NCBI RefSeq assembly: GCF_013315265.1
Contig: NZ_JABUFE010000013.1
Location: 1-64,000 of the forward strand
Length of the DNA stretch: 64,000 nucleotides
DNA from: Parasulfitobacter algicola
GTDB taxonomy: Bacteria > Pseudomonadota > Alphaproteobacteria > Rhodobacterales > Rhodobacteraceae
Reading direction: 5' to 3'
Numbering within the stretch: position 1 is the stretch's first letter; each line of letters begins with the position of its first letter. Below the pieces are notes generated by a model. The model ran no database searches and was not told where the DNA came from. It saw only the letters and a program-made list of their open reading frames with translations. This document shows positions 8,858-18,687 of the stretch, piece by piece. Position numbers and translations under genes: made by a program.

Positions 8858-9769
8858 TTACGACTGCGTTATTCCACGCAATTTTTCTGATCTGCGACGC
8901 AATAATTCAACCACGGTGAGAAGGCAAATTGACACCACAACCAAAAGCGTCGCAACCGACAAAATGGCTGGGCTGATCTGTTCACGAATACCGTTCCACA
9001 TTTGCCGCGGAATCGTTTGCTGATCAAAGTCAGCAACGAACAACACCACAACAACCTCGTCAAAACTGGTCACAAAGGCAAACAATGCGCCAGAGATTAC
9101 GCCGGGCAAAATCAACGGCATGATCACCTTGAAAAACGTGGTTGTGGGATTTGCACCCAAACTGGCCGCAGCACGTGTCAACGAATGATCAAATCCAATA
9201 AGCGTCGCCGTCACGGTAATGATCACAAACGGAATACCCAATGTTGCGTGGGCCATGATTACGCCGATGAATGAATTGGCCAAACCAATCGACGAATAGA
9301 AAAAGAACATGCCTGTGGCCACAATAATAATCGGAACAATCATGGGCGAGATCAGGATAGCCATGATCGCCCTGCGATAAGGCATCTCGGGTCGGCTAAG
9401 CCCCAATGCCGCCAATGTGCCCAACACTGTCGCCAGAATGGTCGAAAACAGCCCGATCCAAAGCGAATTGCCAGCAACCTGCAACCATGTGGAATTGTTC
9501 CACACGTCGCGCCACCAATTGCCATCGCGTACAGCATTGGGCGCGTTCATCCCAAAGGTCAGCAGTGTGTCGTACCAACGCAGACTGTACCCTGCGGGAT
9601 CAAAACTCAGCATTTCCTTCGTGAACGTAAAATAAGGCTGCGAATTGAAGCTAAGCGGGATTACGATCAGAATCGGGGCAATCAGAAACAGAAAAATCAG
9701 CCCGCATATAACCAGATAGACATAATGCCAGATGCGTTCCAAGGTCGATGCGTGTTTGGGAAGGGCCAT
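8858..9769 (-). CDS. ABC transporter permease, polyamine type (PotC-like)
   Basis: Inner-membrane permease of 303 residues with six predicted helices. The cytoplasmic coupling motif reads AAASLGANPTTTFFKVIMPLILPG, the EAA loop of binding-protein-dependent importers. The context with a PotA-like ATPase, PotD-like binding protein and PotB-like permease marks it as the second permease of a spermidine/putrescine-type importer. It is the distal gene of the operon, three bases after the larger permease. Substrate could be a polyamine or another small cationic or organic compound. Confidence 0.92.
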   Translation of the reverse strand: MALPKHASTLERIWHYVYLVICGLIFLFLIAPILIVIPLSFNSQPYFTFTKEMLSFDPAGYSLRWYDTLLTFGMNAPNAVRDGNWWRDVWNNSTWLQVAGNSLWIGLFSTILATVLGTLAALGLSRPEMPYRRAIMAILISPMIVPIIIVATGMFFFYSSIGLANSFIGVIMAHATLGIPFVIITVTATLIGFDHSLTRAAASLGANPTTTFFKVIMPLILPGVISGALFAFVTSFDEVVVVLFVADFDQQTIPRQMWNGIREQISPAILSVATLLVVVSICLLTVVELLRRRSEKLRGITQS

Positions 9770-9772
9770 GGG

Positions 9773-11062
9773 TTATCCAAGCTTCAGGTTGTCGATGCCA
9801 ACAAGGCGATCATAAAGCCAATACAGGATCAGCACGCCTGCCAGCAGCAGCGATGCCAAAGCGGCCGCCAGTGACCAGTTCAGCGACCCCTGCATATGAA
9901 AGGCAATCAGATTTGAGATCAGCTGACCGGACGATCCACCGACAAGTGCTGGCGTGATGTAATATCCAACGGCCAGAATAAAGACCAGCAACGCCCCCGC
10001 CCCGATACCCGGTGCGGTTTGCGGCAGATATATCCGGAAAAATGCTGTCCAACTGGACGCACCCAGCGATCGCGCCGCACGCACATAACTGGGGTCAATC
10101 GGCCGCATCACTGAATAAAGCGGAAGCACCATGAACGGCAACAGGATATGCGTCATCGCGATGATCGTACCCGTCTGGTTATAGATCATCTGCATCCGGC
10201 CATCATCGCCCACAATGCCAAGCGTCACCAGTATGTCATTTACAACACCTTGCGATTGCAAGAGCACGATCCAACTGGTCGTTCGGACCAAAAGTGATGT
10301 CCAAAACGGCAACAGCACGAAAATCATCAACAGATTGGAATAGCGCAGCGGTAAGGTCGCCAGCAGATGTGCCACCGGAAAGGCCAGTATAAAGCAGAGC
10401 ACGGTAATCAGCGCGGCCAGCAACAGCGTCCGCCAGAACAGTTTGACATAAACCTTACGATTATCATTCACCTGCGTGATCGATCCATCTGCATCACGCG
10501 CCAGATCAACCGCCGCCAGATAGAAATTCGCGGTATAGGGCGACGACGCACCGCGCATCGCTTGCCACAAGGCAGGATCGGCCCAATCTTCATCGATGTC
10601 CAACAGCGCCTCTTTATAGGGCGGTTCAAGCCGCTCGGCCCGCCGCGCCGATTTGGTAAACAATGATCTGGTGCCCGACACTTCGTAATTGATCCGCGTG
10701 CCCACCTGACCCGGCGCACGCAATTCGCGCAGCACGACCAGATCGGCAGCAAGTGCTGCAAAGGCAGCCTCGTCCGGGTCAGTACCTGCCAGATTTGCAT
10801 CAAACCATGCGGACAGATTGGTCATAATCGGGGTAATTTCCCGTGTGCCGAAATCTTTGTGAATGGTAAAATCGGCATTATAAACTGATCGGTGCAACAT
10901 CTGACCGATGGGCACAATAAAAGTCACGATCACAAAGGCCAACAAAGGCAGCACCAGCAGAAACGCCCGGCGGCGCGCTTTGGCCTGCGCGGCTGACAGT
11001 GCCTTTTTCAGCGGCTGCCCGTCGACTGTTCTAAGACCTGTATCGGTACTTGTGTCAGACAT
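9773..11062 (-). CDS. ABC transporter permease, polyamine type (PotB-like), with large periplasmic insert
   Basis: A 429-residue permease. After the first membrane helix (FLLVLPLLAFVIVTFIVP, about residues 34-51) there is a soluble insert of roughly 140 residues before the remaining helices (from VYVKLFWRTLLLAALI). The EAA motif is AARSLGASSWTAFFRIYLPQTAPG. Typical PotB proteins are nearer 290 residues, so the extra length is this periplasmic loop, comparable in position to the P2 loop of MalF. It pairs with the PotC-like permease immediately downstream. The insert might contact the binding protein; that is inference. Confidence 0.9.
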   Translation of the reverse strand: MSDTSTDTGLRTVDGQPLKKALSAAQAKARRRAFLLVLPLLAFVIVTFIVPIGQMLHRSVYNADFTIHKDFGTREITPIMTNLSAWFDANLAGTDPDEAAFAALAADLVVLRELRAPGQVGTRINYEVSGTRSLFTKSARRAERLEPPYKEALLDIDEDWADPALWQAMRGASSPYTANFYLAAVDLARDADGSITQVNDNRKVYVKLFWRTLLLAALITVLCFILAFPVAHLLATLPLRYSNLLMIFVLLPFWTSLLVRTTSWIVLLQSQGVVNDILVTLGIVGDDGRMQMIYNQTGTIIAMTHILLPFMVLPLYSVMRPIDPSYVRAARSLGASSWTAFFRIYLPQTAPGIGAGALLVFILAVGYYITPALVGGSSGQLISNLIAFHMQGSLNWSLAAALASLLLAGVLILYWLYDRLVGIDNLKLG

Positions 11063-11104
11063 TGATATCGTTCCATAAACATCCGGCTTTGCGAAAGACC
11101 CGCA

Positions 11105-11590
11105 TCATCGGACAGGTTTCGGCGCCAGAACACCCTTGTAATAGGCCTGATCTTCGGCAGACAACTGTGGCAGCATCACCCGCATTGTGAACGCACCGTG
11201 CATTTTTTCATCCTGCCAAAAGAACCAGTCCGAAATATCGGCATTGGTAAATTCTATAACATCCCCACGATTGCCTTGTGCCATAGCAGGCTGGTTCATC
11301 AAAGCGCCTTCAAAACTGTTATTTTGATGATTGAAATATGCTACCCACACATGTTCATGGCCCGCATCAGGCGTTGGCAAAGCCACCTTAAGGGCAAATA
11401 ATTCCTGTGCCGGATTAGACACGCTGACCTTATTTAAAAAGATCGGCAACGTCGCGCGGGCCTCGGCGATGGCGTCATTCATGACCGGATCGCTGGCTTC
11501 GAAATTCCAGACCGGGTCTGCTTTATCTGCCAGCAGACCAACGGGTAAAACCATCAGACAGGCCGCAAAAAGAATGGATAAAATACGCAT
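11105..11590 (-). CDS. secreted DUF2314 protein within the ABC importer operon
   Basis: About 161 residues. A signal peptide (MRILSILFAACLMVLPVGLLA) precedes a DUF2314-like domain: HVWVAYFNHQNNSFEGAL, then FTNADISDWFFWQDEKMHGAFTMRV. DUF2314/YegJ proteins have no established biochemical role. It lies between the binding-protein gene and the large permease gene on the same strand with short gaps (42 and 50 bases), so it is co-transcribed. I chose the ATG at 11590 because it opens directly on the signal peptide; an in-frame GTG at 11614 would add eight residues. Confidence 0.8.
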   Translation of the reverse strand: MRILSILFAACLMVLPVGLLADKADPVWNFEASDPVMNDAIAEARATLPIFLNKVSVSNPAQELFALKVALPTPDAGHEHVWVAYFNHQNNSFEGALMNQPAMAQGNRGDVIEFTNADISDWFFWQDEKMHGAFTMRVMLPQLSAEDQAYYKGVLAPKPVR

Positions 11591-11640
11591 CAAATCAACC
11601 GTTGGTTTGGGCACACCCAGAATGGATGCGCCCGTTGCTT

Positions 11641-12711
11641 TTATTGCGCCAACCAGGCGTTGAAACGTTCAGACAGGTCTGTATCGCGATCGGCCCAGAA
11701 CTCAAAGTTATTGACCAATGCGTTTGTCAGATTGGCTTCGGCTGTGGGCATGTGTGACGCCATGTCGGTTTCACCGTCCATGAATTTACCAACCAATGCA
11801 CCCGATGATTTGCGCGCAGGACCATAGCTGATCCAGCTGGCCTGATCCGCTAACGGCTGTGTGCCAGTGGAAAATGCAATGAACTTCATTGCTTCTTCCT
11901 TGTTCGGTGCGCCTTTTGGTACAACAAACAGGTCAAAATCCATGATCTGACCGTCCCAGACGATTTCAAACGGTTGGTTTTCACTAACGGCCGCGTTGAA
12001 GATACGACCGTTATAGGCAGTGGACATCACCACTTCGCCATCTGCCAAAAGCTGGGGCGGTTGCGCACCGGCTTCCCACCAAACGATGTCGTCCTTGATT
12101 GTATCCAGCTTAGCAAAAGCACGATCCACACCTTCGTCGGTTTCCAACAGGTCATAGACCTCGGCTGCAGGTACACCATCTGCCATTAGCGCCATTTCCA
12201 AGTTCGCTTTGGCAGATTTGCGCATACCACGCTTGCCCGGGAACTCTGCCGTATTGAAGAAATCGTCAATTGTGTCGGGCGTGCCTTCCAGATTTGCAGT
12301 GTTATAAGCAAAAACAGTGGACCATACGATATTGGCCACCGCGCAATCGGTCAGCGCACCTTCGATAAAGTCATCTGCCGCAGCGGTGCCATCGGGAGCG
12401 GCTGGCAACATGGATTGGTCGATCTCGTACAGCAGGCCTTCGTCACATAGACGAACAGCGTCAGAATATTCCACGTCTGCCACGTCGATTGTGACATTGC
12501 CCGCTTCAACTTGCGCTTTGATCGGCGTGCCAGGATTGTCAGCATCAACCGAATTCACGGTAATCCCAGTCTCGGCCATGAAAGGTTTGTGATACGCCTC
12601 GACCTGCGATTTGGTATAGGCACCACCCCATGACATCACGGTGACCTCTTGCGCGGATGCGGCAAAGGCCATGCTGGTCAGGGCAGTTGTTAAAATAAGT
12701 GTCTTTTTCAT
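11641..12711 (-). CDS. periplasmic binding protein, spermidine/putrescine type (PotD-like)
   Basis: Extracellular solute-binding protein of 356 residues. The signal peptide (MKKTLILTTALTSMAFAASA) ends before QEVTVMSWGGAYT. The mature part has the type II periplasmic-binding fold signature seen in PotD/PotF-like proteins (WWEAGAQPPQLLADGEV, FDLFVVPKGAPNKEEAMKFI). It captures the ligand and delivers it to the two permeases encoded downstream. It lies 53 bases after the ATPase gene on the same strand. Ligand identity cannot be read from sequence; putrescine or spermidine is the default family expectation. Confidence 0.93.
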   Translation of the reverse strand: MKKTLILTTALTSMAFAASAQEVTVMSWGGAYTKSQVEAYHKPFMAETGITVNSVDADNPGTPIKAQVEAGNVTIDVADVEYSDAVRLCDEGLLYEIDQSMLPAAPDGTAAADDFIEGALTDCAVANIVWSTVFAYNTANLEGTPDTIDDFFNTAEFPGKRGMRKSAKANLEMALMADGVPAAEVYDLLETDEGVDRAFAKLDTIKDDIVWWEAGAQPPQLLADGEVVMSTAYNGRIFNAAVSENQPFEIVWDGQIMDFDLFVVPKGAPNKEEAMKFIAFSTGTQPLADQASWISYGPARKSSGALVGKFMDGETDMASHMPTAEANLTNALVNNFEFWADRDTDLSERFNAWLAQ

Positions 12712-12764
12712 CGTACTCTCCTACTGATGGATTTTATGCGACCGGGTTTGCCCCGATTCATGGT

Positions 12765-13859
12765 TTAAAGTGGGTTCAAGGCACGGGCGTCTTCAGTGGC
12801 CCATGTCACCATAGTGTCTTCGCCAACGATCAAATGCTTGTGGCCTGCCGAATTCGGCACCTTGACGATAAAGGCATCATTTCCATGCACATTCATGCGG
12901 CACCGGATGTGATCGCCCAGATAAATCAGCTCAAGCACTTTGGCCTGCGCCGTATTGGGACCTGCGGCTTCGGTCACGTCCACACGTTCGGGCCGGATCG
13001 AAATCAACGTTTCGCTGCCTGGTTCGCCGCAATTTACAGCCAAGGCTTCACAGGTTTTGCCATCGGGCAACTCGACCAAAACAGCATCGCCTGCGCGGTT
13101 CAGAACCTTGCCGGTCAGCTTGTTGTTTTCCCCGATAAACTGCGCCACAAAGCTGTTGTCAGGGCGTTCATACAGCTGATCAGGTGGGGCCAATTGTTGG
13201 ATTTTACCATCGTTGAAAACAGCCACACGGTCAGACATTGTCAAAGCCTCTGACTGGTCATGCGTTACATAAACAACTGTAATACCAAGATTTTCATGCA
13301 AATGTTTGATTTCATATTGCATGTGTTCGCGCAGCTGTTTGTCCAACGCGCCCAAGGGTTCGTCCATCAACACAAGCGTTGGATCAAAGACCAAGGCACG
13401 TGACAGGGCGATGCGCTGTTGCTGCCCGCCTGACAATTGCGCCGGACGCCGGTCCCCAAATTCGCCCATCTGAACCATATCCAGTGCACGTTTGACTTTT
13501 TCCTCGCGTTCGGACTTGCCCATTTTGCGCACTTCCAATGGAAAGGACAGATTTTCAGACACTGTCATATGCGGAAACAAAGCATAGTTCTGGAATACCA
13601 TGCCAATATCTCGCTTGTGCGGCGGGATGTTGTTGATCTCGCGCCCTTCAAGTCGGATTTCACCGTGCGTAGCCGTTTCAAACCCTGCCAACATCATCAG
13701 ACAGGTTGTCTTGCCCGATCCTGATGGTCCAAGCATTGTCAGAAACTCGCCCCGAGCCATGGACAGATTCAAATCTTTGACGACAAGTGTCTCACCGTCA
13801 TAGCTTTTTTGGACGCGGTCAAACTCAACAAATGCGTCCTGCGTTACAGCTGATGCCAC
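12765..13859 (-). CDS. ABC transporter ATP-binding protein, polyamine type (PotA-like)
   Basis: ATPase of the importer, about 364 residues. Walker A is GPSGSGKTT, the Q-loop is VFQNYALFPH, the signature is LSGGQQQR, Walker B is LVLMDEPLGALD, and the switch histidine lies in VYVTHDQSEA. A C-terminal TOBE-type domain follows after ~residue 240. A GGGAG ribosome binding site sits six bases before the GTG at 13859; a TTG one codon upstream is less well spaced. It is the first gene of the five-gene operon ending at 8858 and faces a divergent LysE gene across about 210 bases. Confidence 0.94.
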   Translation of the reverse strand: MASAVTQDAFVEFDRVQKSYDGETLVVKDLNLSMARGEFLTMLGPSGSGKTTCLMMLAGFETATHGEIRLEGREINNIPPHKRDIGMVFQNYALFPHMTVSENLSFPLEVRKMGKSEREEKVKRALDMVQMGEFGDRRPAQLSGGQQQRIALSRALVFDPTLVLMDEPLGALDKQLREHMQYEIKHLHENLGITVVYVTHDQSEALTMSDRVAVFNDGKIQQLAPPDQLYERPDNSFVAQFIGENNKLTGKVLNRAGDAVLVELPDGKTCEALAVNCGEPGSETLISIRPERVDVTEAAGPNTAQAKVLELIYLGDHIRCRMNVHGNDAFIVKVPNSAGHKHLIVGEDTMVTWATEDARALNPL

Positions 13860-14068
13860 CAATGGCTCCCTGATATCATCGCGGGTTGGCCCGCTTGTTC
13901 AGTCGATAGTAAAACAACTGCCGGGCCGTCATGCAAGCGTTACAATTTGTTTTTCACAAAAAAGCGAACGGCAGAATTTTTCCGCACCCTTTCATAAAGC
14001 ACAAGAAACGGGTCGCCTGAACTGCGGTCTGACATCAACATGTCATTGCAAAGTCAAGGAAACATCCA

Positions 14069-14665
14069 ATGATCGAAACAACAATTGCATTGATTATCTT
14101 CCTTTTCCCGCTGGCCTATAGCCCCGGCCCCGGCAATATGTTTTTTGCAGCCAATGGCGCACGGTTTGGGTTTCGGGCAACGATTCCCGCCAACGCGGGG
14201 TATCACATCGCAACTTGGATTGTGACTTTTGCAATTGGTTTTGGGTTTCTGGCCACACTGGATAAATACCCGCAGATTTTCATGACCCTTAAAATTGCTG
14301 GCGCGCTTTATGTTTTTTGGCTGGCTTGGAAACTGTTTCGCATGGGCACGTTGCAGGAAAACGAAAGCGCCCGCCCGGCAAATTTCATAGACGGAGTCAT
14401 GTTGTTGCTGTTGAACCCCAAAGCCTATGTCATCATCGGCCTGATGTTCACGCAGTTCCTTGCCCAATCTCAGGGATCATTATTCACATTGGTCTTGCTG
14501 ATCACCACCGTGTTCACGCTGAACAATCTGCTGGCCTTTAGTATCTGGACAATCATCGGCGACAGCATTGCCAACCATTTCCGATCACCTGAAACAGCCG
14601 GCATTTTAAACAAGGTTTTTGGCGTGATCCTGGCATTGGTCGCGACCTGGATGCTGTTCTTTTAA
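14069..14665 (+). CDS. LysE/RhtB family amino-acid exporter
   Basis: A 198-residue membrane protein with six predicted helices. The N-terminal SPGPGNMFFAANGARFGFRA is the family signature of LysE/RhtB exporters, and LLLLNPKAYVIIGLMFTQF is the conserved mid-protein helix. Such proteins export amino acids or derivatives such as lysine, homoserine or threonine; the substrate here is unknown. It is divergent from the polyamine importer operon and stands alone, ending seven bases before the convergent L,D-transpeptidase gene. Confidence 0.9.
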   Translation: MIETTIALIIFLFPLAYSPGPGNMFFAANGARFGFRATIPANAGYHIATWIVTFAIGFGFLATLDKYPQIFMTLKIAGALYVFWLAWKLFRMGTLQENESARPANFIDGVMLLLLNPKAYVIIGLMFTQFLAQSQGSLFTLVLLITTVFTLNNLLAFSIWTIIGDSIANHFRSPETAGILNKVFGVILALVATWMLFF

Positions 14666-14671
14666 ATCAGA

Positions 14672-15403
14672 TCATCCAAAAACATAGCGCCCATCTTCAA
14701 CCGTGACATCGGGCGGATTGCGTGTGTTTTCAAACGCATCATACCCTTGTTTCAAATTCTGCCAGAAGGCATACCACATCGTCCCCTGCTCTTTCATCAG
14801 TCGGTCGTCTGTCATTCGGAACGGAAACGCATGCACGCGGAAAAAAGGCTGACCGTTGGTATGTGCGGCTTCAGCGATCACGTAAATCTCTTCGATTTGG
14901 GCATCGGTCATCGCATAGCATCCGACCGACACACAATCCCCGTGTACCATCAAAAAACTGCCCGTCCGCCCTGCATCATGGTCAAACCGATTGGGAAAAC
15001 CCAGATTGAACGACAGATGATAACTGCTGTTGGGGTTCATTGCACCGGGCGGCACGAAATAAAAACCTTCGGGGGATTGCCAATCGCCTTCGCGCAGTTT
15101 TGGCCCCAACGCGCCGGAATAATTGCAAATGCCATAGGTTTTGAACAATTCAAACTGATGGCCATTCTGCACCCAAAACTCAAGCACGCGCTCTTCCTTG
15201 AAAATACGCATGAACACCGGTGCGCCATACGTCAACCCGGCCTCGGCAAATTCGGCCTGCAGTTGCGGCGTCACACGCGCGCGAATTTCATTGATATCGC
15301 GAGGTGGGGCGGTGATGAAAGGCGGATCAATCCGATCACGAAGTATCACCGTCAGAATCGCAACACAAACCACAGCCACCAACAGGATCTTAAGGCGGGT
15401 CAT
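14672..15403 (-). CDS. L,D-transpeptidase family protein (YkuD, YafK-like)
   Basis: A 243-residue protein with an N-terminal hydrophobic anchor or signal (about residues 4-21) and a YkuD catalytic domain. The active-site motif is [15 protein letters not shown], with the catalytic Cys in VGCYAMT. The layout [23 protein letters not shown] matches YafK-type members, one of which (DpaA) cleaves Braun lipoprotein from peptidoglycan. Whether this one crosslinks or hydrolyses is open. It overlaps the end of lipB by four bases (ATGA), so the two are coupled. Confidence 0.9.
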   Translation of the reverse strand: MTRLKILLVAVVCVAILTVILRDRIDPPFITAPPRDINEIRARVTPQLQAEFAEAGLTYGAPVFMRIFKEERVLEFWVQNGHQFELFKTYGICNYSGALGPKLREGDWQSPEGFYFVPPGAMNPNSSYHLSFNLGFPNRFDHDAGRTGSFLMVHGDCVSVGCYAMTDAQIEEIYVIAEAAHTNGQPFFRVHAFPFRMTDDRLMKEQGTMWYAFWQNLKQGYDAFENTRNPPDVTVEDGRYVFG

Positions 15404-16059
15404 TTTACATCTGCCTCAAAAATCTGATCAAAACTGTGGCGCAGCGCCAGATCAACGTCTGGCATCGTCACTGGAAGGCCAAGATCAACCAAACTGGTCA
15501 CCCCATGATCTTGAATACCGCAAGGTACAATCCCGTCAAAATGGCTTAGATCAGGATCCACATTAATCGACAGCCCATGAAAACTGACCCATTTGCGCAG
15601 CCTGATACCCAAAGCGGCAATCTTATCTTCCTGCGGCTGTCCCATTAGGCCAAGCGGTTTGTCATTGCGCTGAACCCAAACGCCAACACGACCATCGCGC
15701 AATTCGCCGGTAACCTTGAACTCTGCGAGCGTCGCAATCACCCACGCCTCGAGCTGACGCACAAACCGCCGCACATCCTGTCCGCGCTTGCCCACATCCA
15801 ACAGCACATAAACCACCCGCTGCCCCGGTCCGTGATAGGTGTATTGCCCGCCCCGACGCGTCTGGTGCACAGGAAACCGGTCCGGTTGCGTCAGATCTTT
15901 GGGGTCGGCACTTGTGCCCGCCGTATAAAGAGCAGGATGTTCCAGCAGCCAGACCGCCTCATCTGCCTGGCCCGCCGCAATTGCATTGGCGCGCGTTTCC
16001 ATCCAGTCGACAGCCCGCTGATACTCCGTCAGCCCATCTGATGTGATCCATTCCACCAT
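15400..16059 (-). CDS. lipB: lipoyl(octanoyl) transferase
   Basis: Transfers octanoate from acyl carrier protein to lipoyl domains, the first step of lipoic acid synthesis. The motif [13 protein letters not shown] lies at 69-80, the catalytic Lys in EDKIAALG is about K146, and the Cys in VPCGI is about C180. The ATG at 16059 has an AAAGGA ribosome binding site at good distance and gives 219 residues, the normal length; an extension to 16116 adds a non-conserved leader. It overlaps the L,D-transpeptidase start. It is divergent from tRNA-Leu with about 115 bases between. Confidence 0.95.
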   Translation of the reverse strand: MVEWITSDGLTEYQRAVDWMETRANAIAAGQADEAVWLLEHPALYTAGTSADPKDLTQPDRFPVHQTRRGGQYTYHGPGQRVVYVLLDVGKRGQDVRRFVRQLEAWVIATLAEFKVTGELRDGRVGVWVQRNDKPLGLMGQPQEDKIAALGIRLRKWVSFHGLSINVDPDLSHFDGIVPCGIQDHGVTSLVDLGLPVTMPDVDLALRHSFDQIFEADVK

Positions 16060-16169
16060 AAACCCATCCTTTTCGCCGTCATGCCGTGTCTGACAGAAGT
16101 TGTCAAAGGCGCGCATTTGGGGGCTTCACAACAGCACCCCGCTGGTCTATATCGCCCGCTACCGAAAGG

Positions 16170-17360
16170 TCACATGCGGTTGTGGCGGAATGGTAGACGC
16201 GCAGCGTTGAGGTCGCTGTGGGGTAACACCCGTGGAGGTTCGAGTCCTCTCAACCGCACCATTTTACATTTTTCTGAAATCTCACCTAAAAATTCAAATA
16301 TTACAGACACTTGCGGAGTTCGATAACCAGTTTTGTAGTCGTATGCGACAGGGCCCTCAAAGGCGAGTTTTAGCACAAGTCGTTTCATTGCAAAGCTGCT
16401 ATTTTTATAAAGATTCCAGGGACTTGCGAGGAATGCCATAGGTGGTTCGATAACTTCAGCGAATGTGCGCTTTGGCTTTGTTGATGTTTCACATCTTTCA
16501 ACCAAAGCCGTCTTTTCGATTTCCAGGTTCTCAATCCGCTTTTCAAAGGCTGCGATGACGGTTGGCGTGTTGGCGCTCATGATCTTGTCCAGGGTTTTCT
16601 CGATCTCTTTGTCGATGGCTTTGATCTTTGTCTTCAGTGCCGTCTTATGCTGCCCTTGTTGAGCAAGGCGAATGTCCCAGGCGTGTTTGAGCATCGCCTT
16701 CACGATCTCAAAGAGATTTTGGGTCGGTTGTAACGCTTGGAGTGTGTCTTCAAATGCGCCTTCGATATCTTCACGGCGGATGGATTTGCGACGATAATCG
16801 CATCCACGCGTCTGACAGAAGTAATATGGATGTCCATTGCCTGTTCTGCTTTTTGCCCAGGCCGCCGTCATGGGGTTGTCGCAGCAGGCACAGGTGACAA
16901 ATCCTCTCAAGGGAAAGTCACGATTAAGATCTTTGCGAGCCGGTGCAATCGGGCGCGCAAGCTTACGGTTTTGAATGGCCTGATAAGTTTCTAATGAGAT
17001 AATCTGCTCATGGTGGCCCTTGCGGCGAGTGATGCCCCAAGGTTCATGTTCGACATACCCAGCATAAATTACGCGGTTCAGAATATCGCTGACCTTTTGC
17101 TGGCGGATTTGACCGCCGGGCAGGTCTTTAGGGAAATCGGGTTGCGCCTCAAAGAAGCGCTTCACTTCAGCTTGCGTGGCAAAGCGGCCAGAGGCATATC
17201 CTTCCAACGCCTCCTGAATGATCGAGGCAATCGGCTCATCGCGGGTCAGCAGTTTTCCATGCGATCCGGTCTTCTTGTATTTGTAACCGATGGGCGCGGC
17301 GAAGACGGCGTAGCCGTTCATCATGCGGCCCCGAAAAGCAAAGTCAGCTGGATCAGCCAT
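16170..17360 (-). pseudogene. serine recombinase lacking its N-terminal catalytic domain
   Basis: The frame contains the recombinase domain (NGYAVFAAPIGYKY through VSDILNRVIYAGYVEH), a zinc ribbon (CACCDNP then CQTRGCDY) and a coiled coil (~residues 235-300), the C-terminal parts of large serine recombinases. The resolvase domain of about 140 residues with the nucleophilic Ser is absent: upstream sequence is the end of the tyrosine integrase gene, whose stop overlaps the ATG at 17360 (ATGGCTGA). The last ~30 codons (MVRLRGLEPPRV onward) are antisense to tRNA-Leu. It cannot catalyse recombination alone. A deletion junction near 17330-17360 is the simplest explanation. Confidence 0.85.
16176..16261 (+). 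tRNA. tRNA-Leu(GAG)
   Basis: The segment starts GCGGTTG and ends CAACCGC, an A discriminator and an encoded CCA. The anticodon loop TTGAGGT gives GAG. A long variable arm (TGTGGGGTAACACCCGT) and the GTTCGAGTC T-loop are visible, as expected for a class II leucine tRNA. Its whole length is antisense to the 3' part of the truncated serine recombinase reading frame, so its 3' end is a likely integration site. Confidence 0.96.
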
Positions 17361-18687
17361 CGGCGACCAATCCACATTGCACAAAACCAGACCATGCACG
17401 CATCAGCGCTCGGCGCTTTTCTAAGAGGTCCGATCTTGCATACGCCCGCTCGACCTCATTTCCAACAGTATGGGCAAGACTCAACTCTGCAATTTCACGT
17501 GGCACATTCGGCTGCTCGGACGCCCAATCCCTGAACGCAGAACGGAACCCATGAACAGTGATCCCCTCTACCTTCATTCGCCGCAGAAGCATCAGCATGG
17601 CCATGTTGCTCATGGGTTTGTGCCGCTTCTGTCCCTCGAACACGACTTCGGATCGCAGCGCCTTTAGCGGTTCAAGGATCGCAATCATCTCCGGTGTTAG
17701 GGGAACTCGGTGCTCTTTGTCTGCCTTCATTCGCTCGGCAGGAATGGTCCAAAGGTGTTCGTCAAAGTCGAACTCCTTCCATCGCGCCTGCAAGACCTCG
17801 CTGGTTCGGCTGGCCGTCAAGCAGGTGAACATAAGCGCCTTCGCGGCCATGGCATCTTTTGTGGCCAATTCTGCATAGAATGCAGGCACATCTTGCCAGC
17901 GCATCGCTTTGTGGTGCTGCACCTTCTGTTTAACGGTCGGCAGCACCCGCGCATCGCGGATGGTCGTCACAGGGTTTTCACCATCGCGAAAGCCTTTCGA
18001 CTTCGGCACGTCCAGCACTGCTTTGATCCGCTGTGCGAGCCGTTTGGCTGTTTCGTGCTTTTCCGTCCAGACTGGCAGAAGGACTTGCAGCACCTCGGGC
18101 TGGCCGACCTCGGACACCGGCAACCGCCCGATCTTGGGGAAGGCATACTCGGCCAGCGTGTTAATCCACTGCTGGCCATGCTTTGGGTTTTTCCATGTCG
18201 GCAGGCGCTCAATGTGGACCTGACGAGCGATTTCCTCAAAGCAGGGAATTTCCTGGCGTCCATTGTAGCGGGGATTGATGCTCTGCTTGGCAAGGCGGCG
18301 ATATTCTAATGCCCGATCCCGCGCTTCGTTGAGAGTCACCACATCCGCGCCGCCCAACCCGAAGTCAGTTCGCAACGGTTTGCCTTCGCGGTTGCGCTGA
18401 CCCTTTACTGTGACGCGCACAATCCAGCGCCGAGCACCGGATGGATCGACAACGAGGTACAAGCCGCTACCGTCGCCATGACGACCGGGGCCAAGGGTTC
18501 GGACCAGATTTTTCGTCAGCTTTCCGCTTAGAGCAGCCATGAAAATACCACGATTTCTACCGCGCAATGAATAGAAACGAATCTATTCGAAGAGAAATGA
18601 AATACAATAACGAATGCAGATAGATCAACAAAAACAGCCCCGTAAGGGGTTGTATGAGTGCCGGCAGAACTGAATGAAAATGGTGGG
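16262..18687. mobile_element. relic integration island between tRNA-Leu and tRNA-Ser
   Basis: The 2.4-kb interval between the 3' ends of two convergent tRNA genes holds only an intact tyrosine integrase and a catalytically headless serine recombinase, overlapping one another. The integrase is placed for insertion at tRNA-Ser(GCU); the recombinase runs into tRNA-Leu(GAG). This suggests two independent integrated elements fused by a deletion that removed the cargo. I could not find by eye a second copy of either tRNA 3' end. The shared CACCATTTT just after both tRNAs is short and may be chance. Confidence 0.65.
17353..18540 (-). CDS. tyrosine-type site-specific integrase
   Basis: About 395 residues. 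The N-terminus (LSGKLTKNL, HGDGSGLYLVVDPSGARRWIVR) is the DUF4102-like arm-binding domain of island and prophage integrases. A core-binding region follows (~100-200). The catalytic set is complete: Arg in LTASRTSEVL, HGFR in TVHGFRSAFRDWASE, His in LAHTVGNEVE and Tyr in ERAYARSDLLEKRR. The gene reads away from tRNA-Ser(GCU), about 150 bases from its 3' end, the usual place for an integrase at a tRNA attachment site. I prefer the ATG at 18540 to a TTG at 18567. No excisionase or cargo genes remain. Confidence 0.9.
   Translation of the reverse strand: MAALSGKLTKNLVRTLGPGRHGDGSGLYLVVDPSGARRWIVRVTVKGQRNREGKPLRTDFGLGGADVVTLNEARDRALEYRRLAKQSINPRYNGRQEIPCFEEIARQVHIERLPTWKNPKHGQQWINTLAEYAFPKIGRLPVSEVGQPEVLQVLLPVWTEKHETAKRLAQRIKAVLDVPKSKGFRDGENPVTTIRDARVLPTVKQKVQHHKAMRWQDVPAFYAELATKDAMAAKALMFTCLTASRTSEVLQARWKEFDFDEHLWTIPAERMKADKEHRVPLTPEMIAILEPLKALRSEVVFEGQKRHKPMSNMAMLMLLRRMKVEGITVHGFRSAFRDWASEQPNVPREIAELSLAHTVGNEVERAYARSDLLEKRRALMRAWSGFVQCGLVADG

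Noticed and set aside
16170-16262. The last ~30 residues of the recombinase frame as a real protein tail
   Set aside because: They are exactly antisense to tRNA-Leu(GAG), so the amino-acid pattern (RGLEPPRV...) is imposed by the tRNA sequence.
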